A model generated the notes under the pieces. It saw only the letters and a list, made by a program, of their open reading frames with translations. It had not been told where the DNA came from and did not search any database. DNA of 64,000 bases, from positions 4,370,800 through 4,434,799 of the forward strand of contig OZ244817.1 in NCBI GenBank assembly GCA_965220305.1, in the 5' to 3' direction. Positions 1-8,350 of this stretch are shown here, one piece after another. Made by a program: the position numbers and the translations under genes. Source of the DNA: G965220305 sp965220305. Lineage in GTDB: Bacteria > Chloroflexota > Dehalococcoidia > Lucifugimonadales > UBA3495. Every line of letters starts with the position of its first letter. Positions within the stretch are counted from its first letter, which is position 1.

Positions 1-897
1 CAAGCCTCGCCCTACGGGGCCCTGCAACACCTGGTGGTTGTGCCCCATCCCTTCCCTGGCGTCCGGCGGCACGCCGTCCTCAACGCCCTGCGGGTTGCTT
101 CGGTGAGGTCGGCGGTTTTTCTGGCACAGTCGGCCCTGGACAACTCGCCAGCGGAGACCGAGCTATTCGACCTGGAGGACACGCCGGACGAGCGTGGCGG
201 CGGGCCCCGGGTGGCCTACATTGGGCAGGTCCACGGCCACCAGCACGGGGCCGAACTCGACGAGCACATACTTTACGGCAGCAATACTCGGGGCATGATG
301 CCGTTGCCCCTGCACCCCAACGAGTGGCTGGACGGCGCTGTGGTTATTTCCTACTCCTGGGGCGCCCGGGGACTGGAGACCTATTTCTACCAGAACCATC
401 CCATCATCCAGGAGCTATACCGCCTGCACCGGTCCGGTGAAATTGACTTCGTGGGCACCATCGCCAGCACCTCCTCAAACCTGGAGGACGAGTTGGACCG
501 AAATTGTATGCTGGTCGCCCACCTCGCCCGGTGGCACCTGCGGGCCGACGGCGTTATAGTCACCAAGTACGCCGGTGGCGCGCCCCACACCGACATGTTC
601 GAGACGGCCCGACGGTGCGAGGAACTCGGTATCAAAACGGTGGTTTTGGCCAGCGATACCGCCCCCGACCAGCGGGCTGAGTCGGCGCTGCTCCTCACCG
701 ATTCCCGGGTGGACGCCGTGGTCAACCACTCGGAGGGCCTAGACTTGGGCTGGCCCGTGGGACAGCCGTCACGCATAATCGCGGGCAACTCGGAAGTCGC
801 GGCAGAGCTGGCCGCCCTGACGGAATTGACCGCCGTCAACGTCTGCGGCGTCACCAACGGCCAGGGGGCTTCCCGGCTGCGTTCCATGCTGTATTAG
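1..897 (+). CDS. grdE: Glycine/sarcosine/betaine reductase component B proprotein (GrdE-like), 5' partial
   Basis: The frame is open from base 1, so the N-terminus lies outside the window; 298 residues are visible. The pattern (YGALQHLVV near the left edge, then ADGVIVTKYAGGAPHTD at 541-593) matches the GrdE/PrdA family, proproteins of glycine, sarcosine, betaine and D-proline reductases. Family members cleave themselves at a Cys to form a pyruvoyl group that binds the substrate amine. An Asn-Cys pair encoded at 502-507 is a possible processing site; only 130 residues follow it, fewer than in clostridial GrdE, so the site is tentative. The GrdB-like selenoprotein starts 49 bases downstream, which supports a two-subunit component B. 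The substrate is unknown, and no grdA, grdC or grdD is visible here. Confidence 0.8.
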   Translation, partial: QASPYGALQHLVVVPHPFPGVRRHAVLNALRVASVRSAVFLAQSALDNSPAETELFDLEDTPDERGGGPRVAYIGQVHGHQHGAELDEHILYGSNTRGMMPLPLHPNEWLDGAVVISYSWGARGLETYFYQNHPIIQELYRLHRSGEIDFVGTIASTSSNLEDELDRNCMLVAHLARWHLRADGVIVTKYAGGAPHTDMFETARRCEELGIKTVVLASDTAPDQRAESALLLTDSRVDAVVNHSEGLDLGWPVGQPSRIIAGNSEVAAELAALTELTAVNVCGVTNGQGASRLRSMLY

Positions 898-946
898 CGC
901 CAGCGCCAGGCAAGTGCCCCGATGAGCCTTTTAGGGGGAACGCCAT

Positions 947-2236
947 ATGCGAATAGTGCATTACATCAACCAATTCTTCGGCGGCGTCGGCGGCGAAGAG
1001 AAGGCGGACATGCCGCCGGAAGCGCGCTCCGGGCCGGTGGGCCCGGGCCGGCTCTTGGAGCAACTGCTGGGAGACGGTTCCCAGGTGGTGACTACTGTGG
1101 TGGCCGGGGACAACTATGCGGCGGAACACCTGCAGGAGGTCTCCGACCTGGTTGTCCGGCAGGTCCGGGACTCCCGAGCCGACCTGCTGCTGGCGGGACC
1201 CTGCTTTCAGGCCGGGCGATACGCCGCCGCCGCCGGGGCCGTCTGCGACGCTGTCCATTCGCAACTGGGAGTTGCCGCTGTTGCCGGGATGTCTCCGGAC
1301 AATCCGGGGGTGGACCTGTACCACGAGGACCTGTACATCGTGGACTCGGGCTCCAGTCCGGCCCAAATGCGGGCAACGATGGAAAGGATGGCCCAACTGG
1401 GCGGCAAGCTGGCCGGTGGGGAGCCGGTGGGGAGTCCCTCCCAGGAGGGGTACATACCCCGGGGGTTGCTGCGGTCGGAGTTCGTTGACGAGACCGCCGC
1501 CCAGCGGTTGGGGAATATGCTTCTGAACAAGTTGAAGGGCCAACCCTTCCAGTCGGAGGTACCCGTCGTTCCGCCCGCCGGGCCTCCGCCCGCGACTCCG
1601 GTGTCGGACCTCTCTCGGGCGACGGTGGCGTTGGTGACCGACGGGGGCTTGGTGCCCCGGGGTAACCCCGACCAATTCCCCCGGGCCTTTTCCCAGGTAT
1701 GGGGCGCCTACAGCATCCACGGGATGGAGCAGTTGGACGGCGGCGACTTCGAGGTGGCCCACGGCGGCTACGACAACCAGTACGTGCAGCAGGACCCAAA
1801 CCGGCTGGTGCCCTTGGACGTGGTGCGGGAGTTGGAACGGGAAGGGCACATCGGCAGGTTGCACCCGGAGTTCCTCTCCACCACGGGAAACACCAATCCC
1901 CTGGACAACAGCCGGCGCATGGGCAGAGAAATGGCCCAAAGGCTGAAGCAATCGGCGGTGGACTCGGTAATCCTGACATCCACTTGAGGGACCAGCACTC
2001 GCAGCGGCGCTGCGATTACTGCCGAGTTGGAGCGGGCTGGTATTCCGGTGGCCCAGATTACCCCGATGACGCCGGTGGCTCGGGCCGTGGGCTCCCACCG
2101 GATTATCCGGGGGCGTGGCATAGTCTCTCCGGTGGGGGACGCGGAACTAACGCCGGAAGAGGAGAAACAACTGCGTCGTGGACTGGTGTGGCGGGCCCTA
2201 GAGGCGTTGACCACCGCGCCGGAAGATCCCCGCTGA
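947..2236 (+). CDS. grdB: GrdB-like selenoprotein B of the glycine/betaine/sarcosine reductase family, with in-frame TGA as selenocysteine
   Basis: The ATG at 947 follows the Shine-Dalgarno-like run AGGGGGAA. The N-terminus (VHYINQFFGGVGGEEKAD) is the GrdB signature. A TGA at 1985-1987 (codon 347) interrupts the frame, but translation continues without a shift for 82 residues to a TGA at 2234-2236, giving 429 residues, the usual family length. The context STxGTSTRSGAAITAELER, with x the TGA, aligns with the clostridial GrdB active site, where the residue is selenocysteine. A SECIS-like hairpin follows at once. The two Cys that usually flank Sec in clostridial GrdB are Ser here. The protein probably cleaves a C-N bond reductively together with GrdE. 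It could be a decayed gene, but the conserved tail argues against that. Confidence 0.85.
1999..2015 (+). promoter_or_regulatory. SECIS-like hairpin for selenocysteine insertion
   Basis: Eleven bases after the in-frame TGA, CGCAGC (2000-2005) pairs perfectly with GCTGCG (2009-2014), and T1999-A2015 adds a seventh pair. The loop is GGC with G first, and lies 18 bases from the TGA. Bacterial SECIS elements are stem-loops inside the coding region just 3' of UGA with a conserved G in a small apical loop, bound by SelB. Position and loop both fit. The folding was done by eye. Confidence 0.65.
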
Positions 2237-2239
2237 ATG

Positions 2240-2270
2240 GGGGCCGGCGCCTGGAGGAGGCGCCGGCCCC
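2240..2270 (+). terminator. GC hairpin downstream of the grdEB-like genes
   Basis: GGGGCCGGCGCC (2240-2251) pairs perfectly with GGCGCCGGCCCC (2259-2270) around a 7-base loop, four bases after the GrdB-like stop. No T-tract follows, so intrinsic termination is uncertain; it may stabilise the 3' end or act in both directions against the convergent small gene. Confidence 0.5.
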
Positions 2271-2348
2271 AGCCTTAACATATAGGGGGGAGATGTTCGG
2301 TTGCTCCCCCCTGGGCACGGGCCGATAGGCTGGCGCCGGCGTGGGGGC

Positions 2349-2543
2349 TTACTTCTCTTGGTTGACGCCTTCCCTGGCGGCCCAGCGGTCAATTCGCTTT
2401 TGCAGCGCCTCCCGGTACTCGAAGGTGTAACACTTCACTCCCGGGGAGGGGACCCAGTAAAACATGGGTGCAGCGTCAGGATGCTCGGGACTGGCGTCCA
2501 GTTCAACCTCTTTGACCACTACTGGTGATTGCAGGCGTACCAT
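2349..2543 (-). CDS. Small conserved-looking protein of unknown function
   Basis: This 64-residue reading frame has a strong Shine-Dalgarno (GGAGGTGAATC) directly before its ATG at 2543. I do not recognise a family. The sequence has a central FYWVPSPGVKCYTFEY stretch rich in aromatic residues and a charged, probably helical C-terminus (REALQKRIDRWAAREG). It has a single Cys and no signal peptide or membrane segment. It lies between the reductase genes and the universal stress protein gene, and is co-directional with the latter 70 bases away, so the two may be co-transcribed. The good start site and soluble composition make it likely to be real. Confidence 0.5.
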   Translation of the reverse strand: MVRLQSPVVVKEVELDASPEHPDAAPMFYWVPSPGVKCYTFEYREALQKRIDRWAAREGVNQEK

Positions 2544-2613
2544 GATTCACCTCCAGGTTTCCTTAGGAGTCCCTCCGGTGGGTGGGGTTCCACCGGCTAC
2601 AGGCCGGCAATAA

Positions 2614-3138
2614 TCAACTGGCCACTGGCTCCCCCGGCTTGACCACCCGTATCTCCGTTGGTGTTTTCTGATTGACTTTTTCGGCAATGCTCCCCCGAAT
2701 CAGTTTCGCCAAGCCCTTGCGGTCGTTGGTGTACATGGCTATCAGGTCCACCTTTTCCCGGATGGCAAAGTCCGTAATGCCCTGGGCTACCGATTCGGCA
2801 ACGACTACCGCGCAACGCCACCGGCCCGGCGCCTCGGCTCGGTGGTCAACCACGCCCCGGAGATACCCCATGGCGCGGCCCCGCTCCGCGTCAATCTGCT
2901 TGTCCAACAGGTCGGCGTCTCCTGACCCGCGCTTGGACTTGCCCGAGGCGATGACTTTTAGGAGGGTTCCCTGGCTCCCCGGGGTGAGGAGTTCCTGCAC
3001 CGTTTCCAGGACCTTCTCCGACTTCTCCGAGCCGTCCAGTGGCACCAGTATCTTGCGGCTGGGAGGATGCCGCCAGGGGGGTTGTTCTCGGTGCAGCGCC
3101 ACTTCGTAGGTTAACGGTATCAGGATATTTCGGTTCAT
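2614..3138 (-). CDS. Universal stress protein (UspA family)
   Basis: The 174-residue protein has the family hallmark KILVPLDGSEKSEKVLE at about residues 28-44 (beta-1, the D/GS turn and first helix) and a C-terminal DLIAMYTNDRKGLAKLIRGS segment, matching the nucleotide-loop region that in ATP-binding members reads G-x2-G-x9-G-S. The first Gly positions are poorly kept, so ATP binding is uncertain. An N-terminal 27-residue extension resembles the end of a preceding Usp strand and may be a remnant of a tandem domain. The start at 3138 has GAGGAAG upstream. Family members are cytoplasmic and act under stress or growth arrest; the specific role is unknown. Confidence 0.85.
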   Translation of the reverse strand: MNRNILIPLTYEVALHREQPPWRHPPSRKILVPLDGSEKSEKVLETVQELLTPGSQGTLLKVIASGKSKRGSGDADLLDKQIDAERGRAMGYLRGVVDHRAEAPGRWRCAVVVAESVAQGITDFAIREKVDLIAMYTNDRKGLAKLIRGSIAEKVNQKTPTEIRVVKPGEPVAS

Positions 3139-3556
3139 GCTTCCTCTTCACCCATCAAATGGATACCGCCAGACCACCGTTTACGCGACCTTCAGTATCC
3201 TCTTAAATAATATAAAGTATATGTCTGAATAATGTCAATACATTTCGTTATTGTGAAAAGATTATCGAATGATGAATCGTGATTGAAAGAGGACTTAGGA
3301 TTATAATAGTAGTTTATACTCCTATTCGTGACGAAAATCACAAGAATTACCAATCGGTGAGCCCACGGTCCCCCAAGGTCAAGGGAGTTTTCCTGCCCGC
3401 TCCGATTGCTAGGCCCCAACGGTACGCCGGCAGGGTGGGCGCGCTGCCATTGGAGACCGGCGGTTCCTTCTCTTTAACAGTGGCTAGGCCCATATTGTGT
3501 TATCCTGTACCAGAGCTAGCCCCCACTATCAATGTACGTGTTTGGAGGGAATTACT
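3139..3556. other. Divergent intergenic region with an AT-rich core
   Basis: This 418-bp gap separates the minus-strand stress gene from the plus-strand LLM gene. Bases about 3190-3330 are far more AT-rich than their surroundings and probably hold promoters for the minus-strand genes. No open frame with a plausible start, no RNA gene and no clear terminator was seen. The Shine-Dalgarno GGAGGG of the LLM gene is at 3544-3549. Confidence 0.5.
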
Positions 3557-4636
3557 ATGAACTTCGGACTGTTTATGATGCCCTTGCATCCGCCCCGCAG
3601 GTCTTTTGCCGACTCCTATGACCGGGATATAGAACTGCTGGTGCAGGCGGATAAGCTGGGCTACCACGAGGCCTGGGTCGGGGAGCACATTACGGAAACC
3701 TGGGAAAACGCGCCGGTGCCCGAACTGCTCATCGCCCAGGCCCTGGCCCTCACCGAGCGCATCATTTTCGCCACCGGCGTTACCATGCTGCCCCTGCACC
3801 ACCCGGTGGATACGGCCCACCGCATCGCCATGCTGGACCACATGGCCCGGGGGCGTTTCTACTGGGGCATTGGCGTCCGCTCCCTGCCCACCGACCTGCA
3901 CCTCTACGGTATCGAGTACAACTCGATGGACGAGGTGCGGGAACAGGGCAAGGAAGCCCTGGATGTAATCCTGGGGCTGTGGCAGGCGGAGGATGGCCAC
4001 TTCGGTTATGAGGGCAAGTACTACCAGGTACACGCGCCGGAAACCGACCCGGAGTTGGGCCGCCAACTCTACTACAAGCCCTATCAGCAACCCTACCCGC
4101 CCATTGGTGTGGCCGCTTCCACGCCCGGAGGGGATACCATTCGCATGGCCGGCGAGCAGGGCTGGATTCCCATGACTAACCTGATGTCCCACCATGTGAA
4201 GGAACTCTGGAGCAATTTGGAGGACGCCGCCGCCGGCGCGGGCCGGACCCCTGACCGCAGTGAGCTTCGCCTGGGCCGCGAGGTGTACGTGGGCGAGACC
4301 CCGGAATCGGCCCGGGAAGAGGCCCGCATCGTCCTGGGCCAGCCTTTCGACGACCACCAGTGGAAGAACCGCAAGGCCGGCGGCAACCTGAACTACGTTA
4401 AGGTGGACCCCAACATGGCCGACGAAGACGTGGACGTGGACTACATGATGGAGAATGTCTGGATCGTCGGCGACCCCCAGGAGTGCGCCGACAAGATTAG
4501 AGCGCTCTACGAGGACATCGGCGGATTCGGGCACCTGCTGGCCATCACCCACGACCCGGATGACCATTCACTGATGCAACGCTCCCTGCGGCTGCTGATG
4601 GAAGAGGTGGGCCCCAGGGTCGAGGACCTGGTATAA
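3557..4636 (+). CDS. LLM-class flavin-dependent oxidoreductase
   Basis: The 359-residue protein begins MNFGLFMMPLHPPRRSF, a luciferase-like monooxygenase start. It keeps the barrel motifs expected of the family: the GYHEAWVGEH strand with its metal-free catalytic His region, LPLHHPVDTAHRIAMLDHM, RGRFYWGIGVRS, and a late YKPYQQPYPPIGVAAS segment. Members use FMN or F420 to oxidise or reduce small organic molecules, often with a separate reductase. The ATG at 3557 was preferred over a frame start at 3497 because GGAGGG lies at 3544-3549 and the homologous part starts here. The gene stands alone on its strand. The substrate cannot be read from sequence. Confidence 0.88.
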   Translation: MNFGLFMMPLHPPRRSFADSYDRDIELLVQADKLGYHEAWVGEHITETWENAPVPELLIAQALALTERIIFATGVTMLPLHHPVDTAHRIAMLDHMARGRFYWGIGVRSLPTDLHLYGIEYNSMDEVREQGKEALDVILGLWQAEDGHFGYEGKYYQVHAPETDPELGRQLYYKPYQQPYPPIGVAASTPGGDTIRMAGEQGWIPMTNLMSHHVKELWSNLEDAAAGAGRTPDRSELRLGREVYVGETPESAREEARIVLGQPFDDHQWKNRKAGGNLNYVKVDPNMADEDVDVDYMMENVWIVGDPQECADKIRALYEDIGGFGHLLAITHDPDDHSLMQRSLRLLMEEVGPRVEDLV

Positions 4637-4663
4637 ACGCCGCCTTGGGGTCGGCGGCTGTTC

Positions 4664-5506
4664 TCAGACCCCGGGGAACCAGGCGCTGAACTGGGCGGCC
4701 CGTTCCGGGTCGCCCTCAATATTCATTCGACCCTGACCGGCGGCGCTCCGCAGGTCCAGGCGACCGTATACCAGCAGGATGTAGCTGCCGGTGTCGCTCC
4801 TGAGAGTTACATCGGCAGGTTCGGGGCTGTGGCCCTCTAAGCTGAAGCTGCCCGAGTTGACCAACACGTCCTGTTGCACCGGGACCGGGCTGGACACGTC
4901 GATACGGTATCGAGTTGGTGAGGGCAGTTCCGTGTTGGCGACGTAACAGTTGGTCAGCCAACGTTGCACCCGCCCCACCAGCACCGGCAGGGGCTCCTGG
5001 AAGATGGACGCCGACTGGTCCAACCCCGAGCGAATGTCCCAACTGTGGACGGCCAACTCCTGGAGACGCAGCGCCACGTAGTCGCTCAAAATCATGACGC
5101 CACGGCGGTGAAAGCAGGGCTTGTCCCAGTCGGCTGGGGTGAGGGTCTCCAACACCTGCCCCAACCTGGCGTAGCCCTCCTGGAAGGACTGCAACAGTCC
5201 AGCCGGCCCCTGGTCCTGGCGGAAGGCGATGGCCCGCTGGGCCGTCTCGCCGGAACCCCGCTCGCCGGGGCGTAGGGCCTGCTGCCCGGCGGGTGGCCCC
5301 GAATCACCGGCGACCGCCCGGGTAATGGAATCGGCCCAGGTGAATCCCCCCTGGGCCAGGTGCGCCACCACGTCGCCGCCGGTCCAACCCTCGCAGGCGC
5401 TGGGCGCGGACCATGCTCCCTGGTCCAGTCCCGCCAGGAATTCTCCCAGACGGGCCGCCTCGGAGTTGACCAGCTCGATTACCTGGGACATCGTTTCCGT
5501 TTGCAT
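4664..5506 (-). CDS. DinB-like / maleylpyruvate isomerase family protein
   Basis: The 280-residue protein starts at ATG 5506, preceded by GAGGAGG; a longer frame to 5584 runs into the VOC gene and lacks a site. Its N-terminal four-helix region has the actinobacterial-type maleylpyruvate isomerase pattern: WSAPSACEGWTGGDVVAHLAQ with the conserved W, and a later VALRLQELAVHSWDIRSGL in which the H of the E-x3-H-xWD motif would help bind metal. A beta-rich C-terminal part follows (about 180-280). Related proteins use thiol cofactors such as mycothiol. The ring-cleavage-type VOC gene just upstream in the same direction suggests an aromatic or thioester catabolic unit. Confidence 0.7.
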   Translation of the reverse strand: MQTETMSQVIELVNSEAARLGEFLAGLDQGAWSAPSACEGWTGGDVVAHLAQGGFTWADSITRAVAGDSGPPAGQQALRPGERGSGETAQRAIAFRQDQGPAGLLQSFQEGYARLGQVLETLTPADWDKPCFHRRGVMILSDYVALRLQELAVHSWDIRSGLDQSASIFQEPLPVLVGRVQRWLTNCYVANTELPSPTRYRIDVSSPVPVQQDVLVNSGSFSLEGHSPEPADVTLRSDTGSYILLVYGRLDLRSAAGQGRMNIEGDPERAAQFSAWFPGV

Positions 5507-5525
5507 CAATCCTCCTCGGAAATTG

Positions 5526-6038
5526 CTACTCGTACTGGGCCACGGGCAACTTGGCTCCCTGGAAGGGGCCTTCGGTAGCCTCAAACGACTTGGAGAAGGC
5601 CAGAATCTCCTCGTTGGACTGGTTTTCCAGGTCTATGGGGCGGCTGAAGCCCTGCTTTACCTGGTAACCTGTCTTGTAGTACAACTCTACCCGGTTGTCC
5701 TCTGGGTCGAAGAAGTAGACGCTGCAGGAGATGCCGTGGGTAACGCACTGGTCGATGCGTACTTCTTCTTTCAGCAGCCGCTGGTACAGCTCTTTCAGGG
5801 AGTCCATGCTGTTCACGATGAAGGAGACCTGCCCGACGCCCACGGTCTTGGGCCGTGACTCGTTGGCCTGGCCCAGGGCCAGCTCGTGGTGTTCGTTGTC
5901 CGGGTCGGCGCTGAGGAAACAGCTTCCCCGCTCCGGGGCCTCGTCGGTAACGGTCAGCCCGATGACCCGGGTGTAGAAGTCGCGCATCTTCAAAAAGTCG
6001 TCGCAGATGATGCCCACGTGTCCCAAATTGGTAACCAT
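5526..6038 (-). CDS. VOC-family protein, extradiol-dioxygenase/glyoxalase-like
   Basis: The 170-residue protein opens NLGHVGIICDDFLKMRDFY, the first beta-alpha-beta module of the vicinal oxygen chelate fold. Candidate metal ligands are His7, the His in CVTHGISCSVYF and the Glu in DNRVELYY, the pattern of catechol 2,3-dioxygenase-type enzymes. Only one pair of modules is present, so it is shorter than classic two-domain extradiol dioxygenases and may act as a dimer. It sits 19 bases upstream of the DinB-like gene and downstream of the enoyl-CoA hydratase gene, all on the minus strand, which suggests joint degradation of an organic acid. The substrate is unknown. Confidence 0.8.
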   Translation of the reverse strand: MVTNLGHVGIICDDFLKMRDFYTRVIGLTVTDEAPERGSCFLSADPDNEHHELALGQANESRPKTVGVGQVSFIVNSMDSLKELYQRLLKEEVRIDQCVTHGISCSVYFFDPEDNRVELYYKTGYQVKQGFSRPIDLENQSNEEILAFSKSFEATEGPFQGAKLPVAQYE

Positions 6039-6094
6039 GACGTTCCTCCTCGTTTGTTGGGTTGAATGGGATATTGCTGCCGTTTCGACCTGCC

Positions 6095-6943
6095 CTAACG
6101 TCCCTTGAACTCCGGGGCCCGCTTTTCCAGGAAGGCCCGCCGTGCCTCCTGGGCGTCTTCGGAGCCGTTGAGGATGCCTCCGGCGTTGGAAGTCATTATC
6201 ATGGTGGTCTCCAGAGAGCTGTCCAGGGCGGCCCGCATTATCCGTTTGCTAATCCACTGCACCATCGGCGGCGTGCGCAGGATGCGGTCGCACAGCTCCC
6301 GGGTAGTCTCCTCCAGGGTTTCCGCCGTCACCAGGTAGTTCAGCAGGCCCCATTCGTAGGCTTTCTGCGCGTTCAGGTGTCCGGTATAGGCGAATTCCAG
6401 GGCCCGGCCCAGGCCCACCATCTTTGGCAGGTAGTAGGAACCGCCGTTCTCGATAATCTGTCCCAACTGCTGGTAGCCGATGAACCGGGTGTTCTCGCAG
6501 CCCAGGCGAATGTCGCAGTGCAGCGCCATGTCCATGCCCGACCCCACGGCGGGGCCGTTAATCATGGCGATGGTGGGCTTGCGAATTAACGAGATGTCCC
6601 GGTGCAGCTTGGTGAACCCGTGAATGAAGTGCTCCCGGGTGGCGTCGGGGCCTTCCGTGGTCCCCCGGTCGCCGGAGAACCTCTCCCCCTTCAGGGAGTC
6701 GGGGGTGTCGCCCCGCATATCCGCCCCGGAGCAGAACCCCCGGCCCACTCCCGTCAGGACGATGACCCGGACGTCCGGGTCATCGTCCCCAGCCCGCATG
6801 TACTCTCCCACCTTGGCCACGGTGCTGTTCTCCTCGGCAGAGCCGATGAGCGAGTTCATGCGTTCCGGTCGGTTGAACTTTATCCACAGAATGCCGTTGT
6901 CTTCCGGCTCATACAGTAGATAGTCCACTAGTTTTGGTCCCAT
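6095..6943 (-). CDS. Enoyl-CoA hydratase/isomerase family protein
   Basis: The 282-residue crotonase-fold protein carries the family landmarks: LWIKFNRPERMNSL near the N-terminus, DVRVIVLTGVGRGFCSGADM (oxyanion-hole region) and KPTIAMINGPAVGSGMDMAL (second oxyanion Gly). The usual Glu pair of hydratases is not evident after GPAVGSGMD, so it may be an isomerase or another crotonase activity. ATG 6943 was chosen because GGAGGAAG lies just upstream; the frame reaches 7018 without a good site. It lies between two CoA-transferases and the VOC gene on the same strand, consistent with acyl-CoA catabolism in the cytoplasm. Confidence 0.85.
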   Translation of the reverse strand: MGPKLVDYLLYEPEDNGILWIKFNRPERMNSLIGSAEENSTVAKVGEYMRAGDDDPDVRVIVLTGVGRGFCSGADMRGDTPDSLKGERFSGDRGTTEGPDATREHFIHGFTKLHRDISLIRKPTIAMINGPAVGSGMDMALHCDIRLGCENTRFIGYQQLGQIIENGGSYYLPKMVGLGRALEFAYTGHLNAQKAYEWGLLNYLVTAETLEETTRELCDRILRTPPMVQWISKRIMRAALDSSLETTMIMTSNAGGILNGSEDAQEARRAFLEKRAPEFKGR

Positions 6944-7029
6944 TCTTCCTCCAATTTGCCCACTGTGTTCCTGGACCTGCTGGCGTGCTTCTCCCCGGCG
7001 TAATGGGGAATATTTCATTGGCGCTGCCG

Positions 7030-8295
7030 CTAGGCCCCAACCGGGCGGGCGCCGATTATTCCCTGGGTTTCCAGGTCCTCCAACTCACCCTCCGGCAGGC
7101 CCAGAAGCTCGGACAACACGTATCCGTTATGCTCCCCCAGCCCGGGAGCGGGAACTGCCGTCTGCCGTTGGTCCCGGGACAGCTTCCAGGGTGTGGTCAC
7201 CTGGATATACTGGCCCGCCTCCGGGTGCTCCACCGTGTCCCAGAAGCCCCGGGCCTGAAGGTGGGGCTCGTGAATCACGTCGATACCCTTGAGCACCGCT
7301 CCCGCGGCCACCCCGTGGGCTTGAAGCAGGTGCATCGCCTGGTTGTGGTCCCGCTCTTGCGTCCACCGACTCAGGAGCAAGTCCAATTCCTCGCGGTTTG
7401 CCCTACGTGCTTCCAGGGTGGCAAACCTGGGGTCGTCACCCAGCGAGGGCTGCCCGATGGCCCGGCACAGGCCCCGCCACTGGGCGTCGGAGCCAACCGA
7501 AATCGCCACCCACTTGTCCTGGCCCTGGCAAGGGTAGACCCTGTGGGGAGACATCATAGGATGGGTGTTCCCGACGGGGCCGGACACTCTCCCGTTGTAG
7601 GAATAGTCCAGGACGGTCTCGCCCAGGATGCTGATGGTAGCTTCCCGCTGCGCCAGGTCGACCAAGCTGCCCCTTCCCGTTTTGCGCCGCTGGCGCAGCG
7701 CCGCCATCAAGGCTCCCACGGCCAGCATTCCCACCAAAGGGTCCGGGTAAGTCTCGTTGGTGCCCAGGGGAATACCGTCTTCGTAGCCGGTGATGGAAGC
7801 CAGCCCGGTGGTCTGTTCCAGGGTGGAACCCAGGGAGCCGTAGTCCTTCTCCGGGCCGCTGGCCCCCTGGCTGCTAATCTTCAGGTACACCAGTTGGGGG
7901 TTTACCCGAGAAACTAAGTCATACCCCAGGCCCAGCCGGTCCATAACCGACGCCCGGTAGTTTTCCGTCAAAACGTCGCACAACTTCGCCAACTCCAGGA
8001 ACAACTCCCGGCCCCGGGGAGTTGCCAGGTCGAGGGTCAGGCCCAGCTTGTTGGCGTTCCGGTTGACGTGGTGGGCTGCCCGGTTCCAGGGGCGCTCGCC
8101 GGGAACACCACCCGGATGCTGGGCGTTGCTGCCCGGCACTGGCCGCGCCGGGCCTCGGGCAATGTCCATTCGGGAGCAGGACTCCACCTTGATGACCTGC
8201 GCTCCCATGAAACCCAAAAGCATGGTGGCGTAGGGGCCGACGGCCACCTGGGTAAGGTCAAGAATGCGTAGTCCCTGTAATATCGGCGCTGCCAT
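7030..8295 (-). CDS. CaiB/BaiF family III CoA-transferase (first copy)
   Basis: The 421-residue protein starts LQGLRILDLTQVAVGPYATM, the family III signature, followed by GAQVIKVES. The ENYRASVMDRLGLGYD and YLKISSQGASGPEKDYGS segments match formyl-CoA-transferase-like enzymes; in that fold an Asp after the G-x2-GPx(4)YxxL/S segment forms the acyl-anhydride intermediate. The enzyme moves CoA from one carboxylic acid to another. It is transcribed towards the enoyl-CoA hydratase gene, and a second member of the family lies upstream, so the two may handle different acids of one pathway or form a heteromer. The start at 8295 has no strong Shine-Dalgarno. Confidence 0.88.
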   Translation of the reverse strand: MAAPILQGLRILDLTQVAVGPYATMLLGFMGAQVIKVESCSRMDIARGPARPVPGSNAQHPGGVPGERPWNRAAHHVNRNANKLGLTLDLATPRGRELFLELAKLCDVLTENYRASVMDRLGLGYDLVSRVNPQLVYLKISSQGASGPEKDYGSLGSTLEQTTGLASITGYEDGIPLGTNETYPDPLVGMLAVGALMAALRQRRKTGRGSLVDLAQREATISILGETVLDYSYNGRVSGPVGNTHPMMSPHRVYPCQGQDKWVAISVGSDAQWRGLCRAIGQPSLGDDPRFATLEARRANREELDLLLSRWTQERDHNQAMHLLQAHGVAAGAVLKGIDVIHEPHLQARGFWDTVEHPEAGQYIQVTTPWKLSRDQRQTAVPAPGLGEHNGYVLSELLGLPEGELEDLETQGIIGARPVGA

Positions 8296-8350
8296 ATTTT
8301 ATCGGTTGTTCCCGTTTACTCTGACCCAGACCCCGCCACCGGCAGGGACG

